A DNA stretch of 64,000 nt from Pararhodonellum marinum (GTDB lineage Bacteria; Bacteroidota; Bacteroidia; Cytophagales; Cyclobacteriaceae). A model generated the notes under the pieces. The model did not search any database. It was not told the origin of the DNA and was given only the letters and a program-made list of their open reading frames with translations. The DNA lies in assembly GCF_015354735.1 (NCBI RefSeq), contig NZ_JACEFJ010000002.1, positions 186,001 to 250,000 on the forward strand. The letters are read 5' to 3'. The position numbers were made by a program, and so were the translations under genes. Of the stretch, positions 43,423 through 52,042 are shown in pieces (positions within the stretch are counted from its first letter, which is position 1; the number at the start of each line of letters is the position of its first letter).

Positions 43423-43455
43423 GAATGGTCTGTAGACTTGTAGACCGGTCCATTC
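43423..43455. repeat. imperfect hairpin in the secA leader
   Basis: GAATGG/CCATTC (43423-43428, 43450-43455) enclose GGTCT and AGACC and a duplicated TAGAC. The stem is about 10 bp with a bulge. It lies 60-90 bases before the secA ATG and after dapF, without a T run, so it is more likely a leader structure than a terminator. Confidence 0.3.
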
Positions 43456-43503
43456 TTTTCAACAAATTCCTTTCCAGAAATTGAAAGGATTCGATTTAAT
43501 TGG

Positions 43504-44298
43504 TTAACTACTTCGTTCGAGGGTTTTGATGTTTATTTCCCCTTTAAACACTTGTTTTGCGGGGCCAATCAAAAGAATGTCATGGAAACTTCCGTCTGCC
43601 GCCACCGAATATTTTACCTTAAGCATGCCCCCCAAGGTCTTGATATCAACTTCATTTATTTCATTTAAATACCCAAATACCAAAGCACAGGCCGTAACAC
43701 CGGTTCCGCAGGACAAGGTTTCATTTTCAACGCCTCTTTCATAAGTCCTTACAAAAATCCCATTCGAAGAGATTTTTTCAAGAAAATTCACATTGGTCCC
43801 TTCAGGCTGATAGGTATCACTGTACCTGATTTCGGCTCCTTCGCTTAAAATGGGATAGTCCATGATGTTTTCAACAAAACGAATATGATGTGGGGAACCT
43901 GTATCTACGAAAAAGTCTGACTTATTATTGGATAAACTGCCGACATCCCTCATTGCCAAGGTAATTTGTTCTTGTTCGAGGGTGGCTTGGTGGGGGCCAT
44001 CTATGGCCATAAAATGGGCTTTGTCCCGAATCATTTCCAAAAATTCTGCAAAGGCAACCGCACACCTTGCTCCATTGCCACACATGCTTTGGGAACCATC
44101 GGCATTGAAATAGACCATTTCAAAATCAAAGCCTTCCAAATTTCCCAAAAGGATCAATCCATCGGCACCGATTCCAAATTTTCGGTCACAGAGTTGCCTA
44201 ACCAGCTGAAGGTCATTACGGTCAAATACCTGCTCTCGGTCATCTATCATTATGAAGTCATTGCCTGTACCGTGATACTTGTAAAAATGGATATTCAT
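43504..44298 (-). CDS. dapF: diaminopimelate epimerase
   Basis: A 264-residue cofactor-free epimerase that converts L,L- to meso-diaminopimelate for peptidoglycan and for LysA. The two catalytic cysteines are visible: SMCGNGARC (first) and LSCGTGVTAC (second). The N-terminus FYKYHGTGNDFIMID is the family signature. Normal length. It precedes secA by 139 bases on the same strand and could be cotranscribed with it. Confidence 0.95.
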   Translation of the reverse strand: MNIHFYKYHGTGNDFIMIDDREQVFDRNDLQLVRQLCDRKFGIGADGLILLGNLEGFDFEMVYFNADGSQSMCGNGARCAVAFAEFLEMIRDKAHFMAIDGPHQATLEQEQITLAMRDVGSLSNNKSDFFVDTGSPHHIRFVENIMDYPILSEGAEIRYSDTYQPEGTNVNFLEKISSNGIFVRTYERGVENETLSCGTGVTACALVFGYLNEINEVDIKTLGGMLKVKYSVAADGSFHDILLIGPAKQVFKGEINIKTLERSS

Positions 44299-44475
44299 GT
44301 GCCAATCAGGATTAATGTTTCAGTGTATTCCCTCATTCAAAAACCAATCCAAGCCCAAATTGGTTGTACAAACATAATCATCTTGTCATTAAATAAGACT
44401 TAATGTCCGAAAGAAGGTTCTTTTTGATGGTAGAAATACTTAACTTGTGCTTAACTAAAACCAACACTTTGTATT

Positions 44476-45249
44476 ATGAATAACAAATTCTTCGATGCTT
44501 CAAGAAGATCATTCCTCAATAAAGGAACTTTGGCAACTTTTTCTATAGGATTGGGTGGTAGTCTGGCAGGTACTTCTTTGCTAAGTGCATGTGGAGGAGA
44601 ATCTAAATCACAACAAGATGCCAAAGTGGACTTGATCACTGGGTTTGAACAAACCCCATTGGCATATGATTATTCAGCATTGGAACCCCATATAGATGCT
44701 GAGACCATGGAAATCCATTACACCAAACATGCTGCAGGCTATGCCAAAAACTTAAAAGAAGCTTGCGAAAAAGAAGGCGTGGATATGGACAAACCTTTGG
44801 AGGAGCTGATGGTCAACATGTCCAATTACTCCACAGCCATGAGAAACAATGGCGGTGGACATTATAACCATGAGCTTTTCTGGAAAATCATGTCCCCTGA
44901 TGGAGGAGGAGGTCCTTCGGGCAAAATTTCAGAAGCAATCAATGGTCGATTCGGAAGTTTTGAGGCATTTAAGGAAGAATTTGAAAATGCTGCCAAAACC
45001 CGTTTTGGATCAGGTTGGGCTTGGCTGGTTTTGAACAACAATGGTGAATTGGCCATAGGGTCAACTCCCAATCAGGATAATCCCATGATGGACCTTTCGG
45101 AATTCAGGGGTTCTCCTTTGATTGGCATTGATGTTTGGGAGCATGCCTACTATCTAAAATACCAAAATGAAAGACCAAAATACATCAGCAATTGGTGGAA
45201 CCTCCTCAATTGGGAAAAGGTGGCTGAGCGGTATGAGGCTCTTTCTTAA
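44476..45249 (+). CDS. exported lipoprotein Fe/Mn superoxide dismutase
   Basis: A 257-residue SOD with an extra N-terminus: Tat motif SRRSFLNKG, a hydrophobic stretch and a lipobox (LLSAC, near residue 38), so the enzyme is exported folded with its metal and anchored as a lipoprotein. Metal ligands: His in EIHYTKH, His in HYNHELFW, Asp and His in DVWEHAYYL. The core length is normal. Most SODs of this family are cytoplasmic. First of a run with a heme-motif lipoprotein (36 bases on) and a YdjC protein. Confidence 0.92.
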   Translation: MNNKFFDASRRSFLNKGTLATFSIGLGGSLAGTSLLSACGGESKSQQDAKVDLITGFEQTPLAYDYSALEPHIDAETMEIHYTKHAAGYAKNLKEACEKEGVDMDKPLEELMVNMSNYSTAMRNNGGGHYNHELFWKIMSPDGGGGPSGKISEAINGRFGSFEAFKEEFENAAKTRFGSGWAWLVLNNNGELAIGSTPNQDNPMMDLSEFRGSPLIGIDVWEHAYYLKYQNERPKYISNWWNLLNWEKVAERYEALS

Positions 45250-45285
45250 TTGAACAATTCGAGTTACCCTTAGCCAAAAATTGAT

Positions 45286-45951
45286 ATGAATAGGAAAGCA
45301 CTTCACTGCTTGTTCTCAGGATTCTTTTTCTTTGCTCTTTTGTCATGCGGCAACCAAGAGAGAGTAAGCAAAGAGGTTTTTGACGAGGTGAAAGAGTCCA
45401 TGGAGGTAAAAAAGGTCAATGAATCAGACCTGATTAACAAAGCCATGGAATGGGGTGAATCCATCAGCCAAGAAGCCCAGCAACAGCTTATCAGTACTTT
45501 ACAAAAAGCCATCACTGAAAAAGGTGTACCTGGAGCTGTTGAGTTTTGTCAAGCAGAAGCCCTACCGATTTTAAAGGAAGTCAGTGACAAATATCAAGTA
45601 AAAGTGAGGCGTGTTTCCAATGATTACCGCAACCCACAAGACCAACCGAAGGAATTTGAAAGCGGTCTGCTAAGTGCTTATGAATACAATGTAGAGAATG
45701 ATCTTGATTCAAGGCCAAATATCCAAAAGCTTAACCAAGGTACTGAATTGCTATTCACTAAAGCAATCATGATTCCGAGCACACTTTGCCTCAACTGTCA
45801 TGGAGATGCTGAAACCGACATCAGCCCCGAAACCATGGACAAAATCAAATCGCTCTATCCGGAAGATAAGGCTATTGGCCATAAAGTGGGAGACCTTAGA
45901 GGTATGTGGAGTATTTTGATGCCCACCAAAGAAGTGATCAAACAACTGTAA
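45286..45951 (+). CDS. DUF3365 (Tll0287-like) lipoprotein with one heme-binding motif
   Basis: A 221-residue lipoprotein (lipobox ALLSC). The DUF3365 domain covers most of the protein (from about 55), with VEFCQAEALPILKEV and the heme c motif CLNCH near residue 168. Tll0287-like proteins bind a c-type heme and are thought to be redox sensors or carriers. Encoded 36 bases after an exported SOD, so a joint role in envelope redox state is plausible but unproven. Confidence 0.82.
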   Translation: MNRKALHCLFSGFFFFALLSCGNQERVSKEVFDEVKESMEVKKVNESDLINKAMEWGESISQEAQQQLISTLQKAITEKGVPGAVEFCQAEALPILKEVSDKYQVKVRRVSNDYRNPQDQPKEFESGLLSAYEYNVENDLDSRPNIQKLNQGTELLFTKAIMIPSTLCLNCHGDAETDISPETMDKIKSLYPEDKAIGHKVGDLRGMWSILMPTKEVIKQL

Positions 45952-45955
45952 ATAA

Positions 45956-46963
45956 ATGTCCATTTTTCCTGTCAAAAAAAAAGTCATTGTGACGTGGGTC
46001 TACCTATTAGTTATGGCTCTTTTTTCCTTAGGATTGGATTTGACTGTCTTCGCCCAATCAGCAACTGGTCTCAATGAGCGACTCGGATTTAATCCTACTG
46101 ATAAATTACTTATCATTCATGCCGATGACATAGGCCTGTCCCATTCCGAAAACAGGGCCACATTAAAGGCCATGACGGAAGGACTTGTCAATTCTACCAG
46201 CATCATGATGCCCTGTGCATGGGCTACAGAAGTTGGCACTTATATCCAAAATCATCCCAATCTAGATGTGGGTGTTCACCTAACCCTTACCAATGAGTGG
46301 TTCAATTATAAATGGGGCCCTGTGGCTTCCAAATCAAATGTTCCGGGACTGGTTGATGAAGAAGGCTTTATGTTTGCTGATTGTGCCTCAGTGGCAAGGC
46401 ATGCGACACCTGAAGAGGTGGAAGCGGAGTTAAGGGCCCAAATAGACGCCGCGATCAAACTGGGCATCAAACCTACCCACCTGGATTCGCATATGGGCTG
46501 TCTGTTTTTTGGCCGTCCAGAATATTTCATGAGTTACTTAAAACTAGGTAGAGAATACGGCATACCATCCATGGTAAGCCCTCAAATCCTTGACGTTTTT
46601 AAGCAACTACATCCAGATTATTTCAACAAGCTTGATCTTTCCAAACAGCTTATCATTGATCAAATCTCCATTGCCACCCCTGAGGAATATGATGAAAAAG
46701 GGATGGAGGGTTTCTACTCCGAGCTTTTGGAAAATCTCAATCCAGGTGTAACCGCTTTATTGATTCACGTGGCTTATGATGACCCTGAAATGCAGGCCAT
46801 CACGGTGAATCATCCGCATTGGCATGCTGCTTGGAGGCAGGCTGACTTTGATTTTTTCACCAGTGATAAAGCCAGAAAATTAATTTTAGATAACGAAATC
46901 AAATTGATCACTTGGAGAGAAATCGGGAGTCTTTTAGAGCAGAAATCCATTCCCAAAAAATAA
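45956..46963 (+). CDS. exported YdjC/ChbG-type carbohydrate deacetylase
   Basis: A 335-residue protein with a signal peptide (ending TVFAQ near residue 35) and the YdjC fold. Metal and catalytic motifs: IIHADDIGLSHSEN (two Asp), HLDSHMGCLF (His, His) and VGVHLTLTNEW. Family members remove acetyl groups from chito-oligosaccharides or related sugars. It starts 4 bases after the DUF3365 gene. Substrate unknown. Confidence 0.85.
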   Translation: MSIFPVKKKVIVTWVYLLVMALFSLGLDLTVFAQSATGLNERLGFNPTDKLLIIHADDIGLSHSENRATLKAMTEGLVNSTSIMMPCAWATEVGTYIQNHPNLDVGVHLTLTNEWFNYKWGPVASKSNVPGLVDEEGFMFADCASVARHATPEEVEAELRAQIDAAIKLGIKPTHLDSHMGCLFFGRPEYFMSYLKLGREYGIPSMVSPQILDVFKQLHPDYFNKLDLSKQLIIDQISIATPEEYDEKGMEGFYSELLENLNPGVTALLIHVAYDDPEMQAITVNHPHWHAAWRQADFDFFTSDKARKLILDNEIKLITWREIGSLLEQKSIPKK

Positions 46964-47128
46964 AGAAATATTTCAAAAGAGCTTTTCAATGCTTGATTTT
47001 TGAAAGAATTGCCTAGGATTTTTTATTAAAATGAATGGAATCGGACCAGTTAACGGATGCTTTGGTATGTTTTCATTAATTTAGGGATGCAGTCAAGTAA
47101 TTTCCATAATCCCAAAACCTCTCTGTAA

Positions 47129-49567
47129 ATGAAAATATCCGGCAAAACTTCGGGCACTTGTATTTTCTTCAAATTGCTTTCTCTACTATTGATAAATCTA
47201 TGGACGGGCTGTTCTTCAAATCTGCCAAGCAATCAAAGTCTCCAAAATGAATTGGAAGGAGTTCCTTTGCTACAAGGCAAATCTGCGTATTTGGCATCAC
47301 CTTTTGTAACCGCGGGTGACCGGGTATACATGGTAGGACACCAAGATGGTAGCTTTCCGGACCTTGGATGGCATGTGGAGGGAGAAATGGGGGGAATCTG
47401 GAATCATCCCATCAAACTGATGGATGGATTTACTGCTGCCATTGGATATGATGGCGCTTCCTTTTGTCTTGATCAAGCCACCGGCTTTACCAACTATCCA
47501 TTTGCCAATAAGCACCTTTTTGGGGAAAGTCTTCAAGGACTTGAGGTAGAAAGATTTCAATTTGTTCCGGAGGGAAAACAAGGGCTGATCATTGAATTTT
47601 TGTTTACTAATCTGGAAAGTCAGAACAAAACATTCGGGTTTGAATTTGCAGGTCATACCGATCTTATGCCAGTCTGGCTGGGTGAACGCAGCGGCATGAT
47701 TGACCATCCCGACACCCTTTCCTTTGATGAGAGCAGACAAGCATGGGTTGGAAAAGACCTCGGCAATGAATGGTATGTGATTTTTGGTTCTGACCAAAGG
47801 GCAAAAAAAACTTCTGGTCCATCCGAAAGCTGTGATTACCAGCCCCAAGGAAAAGGTAAGGCTGCTAGGTTGGGCTATGAAGTAAACCTTGGACCCAATG
47901 AAAAAAGTGTATTGAGGTTTTTTATTTCCGGATCATACCAATCGCTGGCAGATGCCCAAGAGACCTTTGATGAGCTGAAAGAAGACCCAGTAGGCCTTCT
48001 CATCAATAAAAAGGACCATTATGCGAACATTGCCTCCTATTCCAGAATAAGCATACCTGATAAGGAACTGGAAGAAGCTTTTGAGTGGGTTAAATACAAT
48101 ACGGAGTGGTTGGTCAGGGATGTACCTGAGATTGGCCGAGGATTAGGCGCCGGTATGCCAGACTATCCTTGGTGGTTTGGTGTAGACAACGAATATACCC
48201 TGAAAGGGGCTATTGCCACAGGAAGAAAAGACTTGGTCTATGAAACGATAGCACTTATTCATCAGCTATCTGAGTCAAATGAAAATGGAAAAATCGTCCA
48301 TGAAGTCAGCACCAATGGGGTGGTTTTTAACCCCGGAAACATCAATGAAACTCCCCAATTTGCCTCGTTGATCTGGTGGGTTTATGCTTGGACCGGTGAC
48401 CTGCCGTTTCTAGAAAAATACTTTCCGACCATAGAAAAGGGATTGGACTGGCTGATGGATGAAAAAGATTTGGATGGAAATCTTTTTCCTGACGGCTATG
48501 GCATGATGGAAATTCATGGTTTGGAATCTGAGATGATTGATGTGGCTGTATATACCCAAAAGGCTTTTGCCGATGCCTCCAAGATGGCCGCACTGCTGGG
48601 AAAAAACGAGCTGGCCGATGCCTATAAGGAAACTGGTGATGTTCTCAAAGATAAAATTAATGAAGAATTTTGGGTGGAAGAATATAATTCCTACGCGGAT
48701 TTCATTGGTACCACCCAAGAAGCATTGGAATTGATCGACGCAGCCATCATCAGGTCTGACACCTTGCAAAAGCCCTGGGCCGTGGAAGAGCTAAAAGCCA
48801 CTCAAAAAAAACTCCGAGACTATCCAATGGACCAAAAACAAGGTTTTGTTTTATTTCACAACTGGGTAGTCAATACGCCTATGGAAATGGGTATAGCGGA
48901 TAAGGATAAAGGCATCAAGGCTTTGGACAAAGGCAGTAGGTTTGTCAATCCTTTTGGCGTTTTTGTTACTGGCATTGATCGTGACGAGTCATCAGAATCT
49001 GATGATGGATCATTTGCCGGAAGTAAAGTCTTTTCCTACACAGGTGCTGTCATGACCTTACCTACAGGAGTACAGGCCATAGCAGAAAACAATTATGGAA
49101 GACCCGATAAGGCTTTGGATTACCTCCAAAGGATGACACGCTCCTTTAGCTATGCTTTACCGGGATCCATTTATGAGGTTTCTCCTGATTATGGAATGAT
49201 GGCTCAGGCATGGAACCTTTACAGCTATGCGGTACCTATTGTTACCCAGTTTTTTGGAATTCAACCTGATGCGGGCAGCAAAACCATCTTTTTGAATCCG
49301 CAATTGCCTAGCAGCTGGAATGAGGCAAGTATTGAACGGGTGTTGATAGGAGAAAATGAAATTAATTTGAATCTAAGGCGTGTCAATGACAGATTAGAAG
49401 TCAATATTCAACAAACCTCTTCAGATTGGAGGGTCATATTTTTGGTGGAAGACAATAAATCATTTCGAATTTTACTCAATGGAGAAAAAACAAACCCAGA
49501 GGCTGTTGGCGACCAAATAGGGGTGGTTTTTTCAGGTTCCAATAATACCCTAACCATTGACCAGTAG
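47129..49567 (+). CDS. lipoprotein glycosidase of the glycogen-debranching (alpha/alpha)6 type
   Basis: An 812-residue lipoprotein (lipobox NLWTGCSS). The N-terminal part (about 50-300) is a beta-sandwich; about 310-720 is an (alpha/alpha)6 toroid resembling the catalytic domain of amylo-alpha-1,6-glucosidase-like proteins (DYPWWFGVDNEYTLKGA, LFPDGYGMMEIHGLESEM, SFAGSKVFSYTGAVM); a beta-rich tail follows. Acidic residues in VDNEYT and EIHGLE are candidate catalytic ones. The substrate is not evident and no SusC/SusD pair is nearby. The 165 bases upstream contain a weak box TAATTTAG. Confidence 0.7.
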   Translation: MKISGKTSGTCIFFKLLSLLLINLWTGCSSNLPSNQSLQNELEGVPLLQGKSAYLASPFVTAGDRVYMVGHQDGSFPDLGWHVEGEMGGIWNHPIKLMDGFTAAIGYDGASFCLDQATGFTNYPFANKHLFGESLQGLEVERFQFVPEGKQGLIIEFLFTNLESQNKTFGFEFAGHTDLMPVWLGERSGMIDHPDTLSFDESRQAWVGKDLGNEWYVIFGSDQRAKKTSGPSESCDYQPQGKGKAARLGYEVNLGPNEKSVLRFFISGSYQSLADAQETFDELKEDPVGLLINKKDHYANIASYSRISIPDKELEEAFEWVKYNTEWLVRDVPEIGRGLGAGMPDYPWWFGVDNEYTLKGAIATGRKDLVYETIALIHQLSESNENGKIVHEVSTNGVVFNPGNINETPQFASLIWWVYAWTGDLPFLEKYFPTIEKGLDWLMDEKDLDGNLFPDGYGMMEIHGLESEMIDVAVYTQKAFADASKMAALLGKNELADAYKETGDVLKDKINEEFWVEEYNSYADFIGTTQEALELIDAAIIRSDTLQKPWAVEELKATQKKLRDYPMDQKQGFVLFHNWVVNTPMEMGIADKDKGIKALDKGSRFVNPFGVFVTGIDRDESSESDDGSFAGSKVFSYTGAVMTLPTGVQAIAENNYGRPDKALDYLQRMTRSFSYALPGSIYEVSPDYGMMAQAWNLYSYAVPIVTQFFGIQPDAGSKTIFLNPQLPSSWNEASIERVLIGENEINLNLRRVNDRLEVNIQQTSSDWRVIFLVEDNKSFRILLNGEKTNPEAVGDQIGVVFSGSNNTLTIDQ

Positions 49568-49733
49568 AATAAAAATCGACCCAAAATCAATTACTATTCC
49601 CCCTACTTTAACGCCAGTCCAAAAACATTGAAGAGGCCCGGCAGTTGTCAAGGTAAGTAATGGTGAATACTTCCAATAAAGTTTTGGCAATATGGAAATG
49701 TAAATGCAATTTTGAAACTTAATACATGAATCC

Positions 49734-50312
49734 ATGAAGCACATCTCTCTTTATTGCTTTTTGCTCATCAGCTTACCTAGTTTTTCTCAATCAAGTAAAG
49801 GCGCTGATGAATTCTGGGAAAATTTGCTAATGCATTGTGGAAAAGCGTATGCAGGAGATGTAATTGAGGCTCCTGCAAATGATGATTTTAGGGGGAAATC
49901 ATTGCGCATGTATGTGATCAGCTGTACGGAAAATGAAATCAGAATTCCTTTTTATGTGGGAGATGATCGATCCAGAACCTGGGTGCTAAGCAAGCAGGAT
50001 GGGGTTATCCAATTAAAGCATGACCACCGACATGAGGATGGGTCTGAGGATGAAATCACCCAATATGGGGGTATCGCTCCCAATACTGGGTTGGCTGGAA
50101 TCCAGTTTTTCCCAGCTGACCAAGAAACTTCCGATCTAATTCCCTATGCATCCAATAATGTCTGGTGGATTACTCTTGATGAAGATACGTTCACGTATAA
50201 CCTCCGGAGAATTGGTAGTGACCGCTTTTTCTCAGTGGCTTTTAATCTCAAACAAACGGTTGACTCCCCCGCTCCACCATGGGGTTGGGGTAAAAAGGAT
50301 ACTTGGCAATAG
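49734..50312 (+). CDS. exported protein of unknown function
   Basis: A 192-residue protein with a signal peptide (MKHISLYCFLLISLPSFSQ). The mature part begins ADEFWENLLMHCGKAYAGD and contains two well-spaced Cys (MHC and VISC) and many acidic residues. It looks well conserved (rich in Trp, Gly, Asp turns) but I cannot name a family. It is followed 34 bases on by an outer-membrane barrel gene, so they may be cotranscribed. Confidence 0.7.
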   Translation: MKHISLYCFLLISLPSFSQSSKGADEFWENLLMHCGKAYAGDVIEAPANDDFRGKSLRMYVISCTENEIRIPFYVGDDRSRTWVLSKQDGVIQLKHDHRHEDGSEDEITQYGGIAPNTGLAGIQFFPADQETSDLIPYASNNVWWITLDEDTFTYNLRRIGSDRFFSVAFNLKQTVDSPAPPWGWGKKDTWQ

Positions 50313-50346
50313 ATTTGTAATTAAAATATTTGTTTTAAAAAATCAT

Positions 50347-50898
50347 ATGATCATGAAAAAATTAGTTTTTATACTCCTCCTCGCAATTGGCAATTTTGGC
50401 GTTCAAGCCCAGCAAGTTGAGGTCCTATCGCCTAAAAATGAAGTCAAACTCAATATGCTCAATACCATATTGATCGGTACAGTGGAACTCGGTTATGAAT
50501 ACCTGATCGATGACAACCAGTCTATTGATGTTCAGGTTCACTTCAACGATCGTTTTGGCTATTTTGCAGGAGGTAGCAATAGAGACTTTTCAGCGAGAAG
50601 CATACAAGCGGCGTATAACTTTTATCTTTCCCAAGAGGAAAAAAATGCAGGCTTTTATTTCAGTCCTCTGCTAAGATATCGTTTTGGAGAATATACAGAA
50701 ACTAGAGATGGGGCCTTATCTGTGACGAATTTAAACAGTTTTCTTCTAGGCATGGGTGTAGGCTATAAAATCCTTTTTGAAAATAAATTCACCATTGCAC
50801 CTTTTGCTAACATCGGAAGAAATTTTGGTGAAGAAACCATAGACCGCTTCAGCGCCTTGGAATTGAAGGCAGGCGTCTCCTTCGGATTTCGCTTTTGA
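50347..50898 (+). CDS. outer-membrane beta-barrel protein
   Basis: The open frame extends to 50146 but overlaps the previous gene; the ATG at 50347 or 50353 gives a good signal peptide (MKKLVFILLLAIGNFGVQAQ). About 183 residues. Alternating hydrophobic strands with aromatic ends (VELGYEYLIDD, FYFSPLLRYRFGEYTE, LKAGVSFGFRF, C-terminal Phe) predict a small barrel of the OmpA/DUF3575 kind. Function unknown; possibly a companion of the upstream exported protein. Confidence 0.75.
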   Translation: MIMKKLVFILLLAIGNFGVQAQQVEVLSPKNEVKLNMLNTILIGTVELGYEYLIDDNQSIDVQVHFNDRFGYFAGGSNRDFSARSIQAAYNFYLSQEEKNAGFYFSPLLRYRFGEYTETRDGALSVTNLNSFLLGMGVGYKILFENKFTIAPFANIGRNFGEETIDRFSALELKAGVSFGFRF

Positions 50899-50916
50899 CC
50901 CAAAAAATTATCTGTC

Positions 50917-51576
50917 ATGAATAAGCATGCTGTCATTTTTGACATGGATGGGGTAATCTGTCATACCAATCCCTACCATTCTAAGGCCTTCAAAACTTTC
51001 TTTGCCAAAAGAGAACTCTATCCTACAGAAGAGGAATTTTCGCAGCACATGTATGGGAAAAGCAATAGCTATATTCTCCGGCATTTTCTGAAAAGAGAAA
51101 TCCCAGCTACAGAATTCTATGAACTTGAGGATGAGAAAGAGAGTTTATTCCGTGAAATATATGCACCCCATGTTCAACCCATTGCAGGATTTCAAGATTT
51201 CCTTGATCAGCTCAAACAGGCTGGGTTGTCTACAGGAGTAGCCACTTCTGCTCCAAGGGCCAACCTGGATATGATTATGGGGAAGCTGGCCTTTGACCGA
51301 CATATGGAATCCATTCTGGCAAGTGAGAATGTGACCAAACACAAACCTGATCCTGAAGTCTATCTCAAGTCAGCCCAAAACCTTGGCATTTCCCCTGATA
51401 AATGTATGGTTTTTGAAGATTCTTTTTCTGGAGTAAGCGCTGCCATCAATGCAGGCATGAAGGTGATCGCTGTCCTGTCTTCCCATAAAGAATCTGAGCT
51501 TCCTCCGTGCGACGCATACATCAATAGCTTCAAAGAGATTCAGCTTAAAGATTTATGGGAAATTTGGGAAAGGTAA
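50917..51576 (+). CDS. HAD-family hydrolase, beta-phosphoglucomutase-like
   Basis: A 219-residue phosphatase/phosphomutase. Motif I is FDMDGVICHT, motif II is VATSAPRANLD, the Lys is in KHKPDPEVY and motif III is FEDSFSGVSAAINAGM. The alpha-helical cap after motif I is of the beta-PGM/GPH type. 18 bases after the barrel gene. The substrate may be a sugar phosphate; not determinable. Confidence 0.85.
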   Translation: MNKHAVIFDMDGVICHTNPYHSKAFKTFFAKRELYPTEEEFSQHMYGKSNSYILRHFLKREIPATEFYELEDEKESLFREIYAPHVQPIAGFQDFLDQLKQAGLSTGVATSAPRANLDMIMGKLAFDRHMESILASENVTKHKPDPEVYLKSAQNLGISPDKCMVFEDSFSGVSAAINAGMKVIAVLSSHKESELPPCDAYINSFKEIQLKDLWEIWER

Positions 51577-51583
51577 AATATCA

Positions 51584-52009
51584 TTACTGACCAAAAGCCG
51601 TCAAAACAAGTGTCCTAGAGCCTCCTCTATTCCGAAATTCGCACAAGTAAATCCCTTGCCACATCCCGAGGTTAAGTTTTCCACCAGAAATCGGGATTGT
51701 CAATGAATTTCCAAAAAAACTGCTTTTTAAGTGCGCAGGCATATCATCCGCACCTTCATAAGTGTGGATAAACCGTGGATAACTTTCCGGAATCATCTCA
51801 TTTACAAAGGTTTCAAAATCTTTGCGTACGGTAGGGTCGGCATTTTCATTGATCGTGAGGCCTGCGGAGGTGTGTTGGATAAACACATGCAGCATTCCAA
51901 TTTCTATCTGTCTCAATTCGGGAAGTTTTTCCAAAATTTCTTCAGTGATCAAATGAAATCCTCTGGGATAAGGTTTCAGGGAAATGGTCTTTTGAACGGA
52001 GAGGCCCAT
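51584..52009 (-). CDS. YjbQ-family protein (UPF0047)
   Basis: A 141-residue protein. HVFIQHTSAGLTINENADPTVRKD and the C-terminal GTWQGIYLCEFR-like segment (MWQGIYLCEFRNRGG) are the family motifs. Members have weak thiamine-phosphate synthase activity in tests; the cellular role is unclear. 33 bases after radA on the same strand. Confidence 0.9.
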   Translation of the reverse strand: MGLSVQKTISLKPYPRGFHLITEEILEKLPELRQIEIGMLHVFIQHTSAGLTINENADPTVRKDFETFVNEMIPESYPRFIHTYEGADDMPAHLKSSFFGNSLTIPISGGKLNLGMWQGIYLCEFRNRGGSRTLVLTAFGQ

Positions 52010-52042
52010 GTGTATTTTCTTTTATTCAGCAGGTTTTTTGAA

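Noticed and set aside
5282-44298. A lysine/peptidoglycan gene cluster
   Set aside because: lysA, murF-alr and dapF are present but lie far apart with unrelated genes between, so they are not one cluster.
44410-44423. Small inverted repeat AAAGAAGGTTCTTT upstream of the SOD gene
   Set aside because: Only 6-bp AT-rich arms; no gene would be ended by it, and chance is likely.
47297-47848. A 183-codon minus-strand frame
   Set aside because: Antisense to the glycosidase gene, with no signal or motif.
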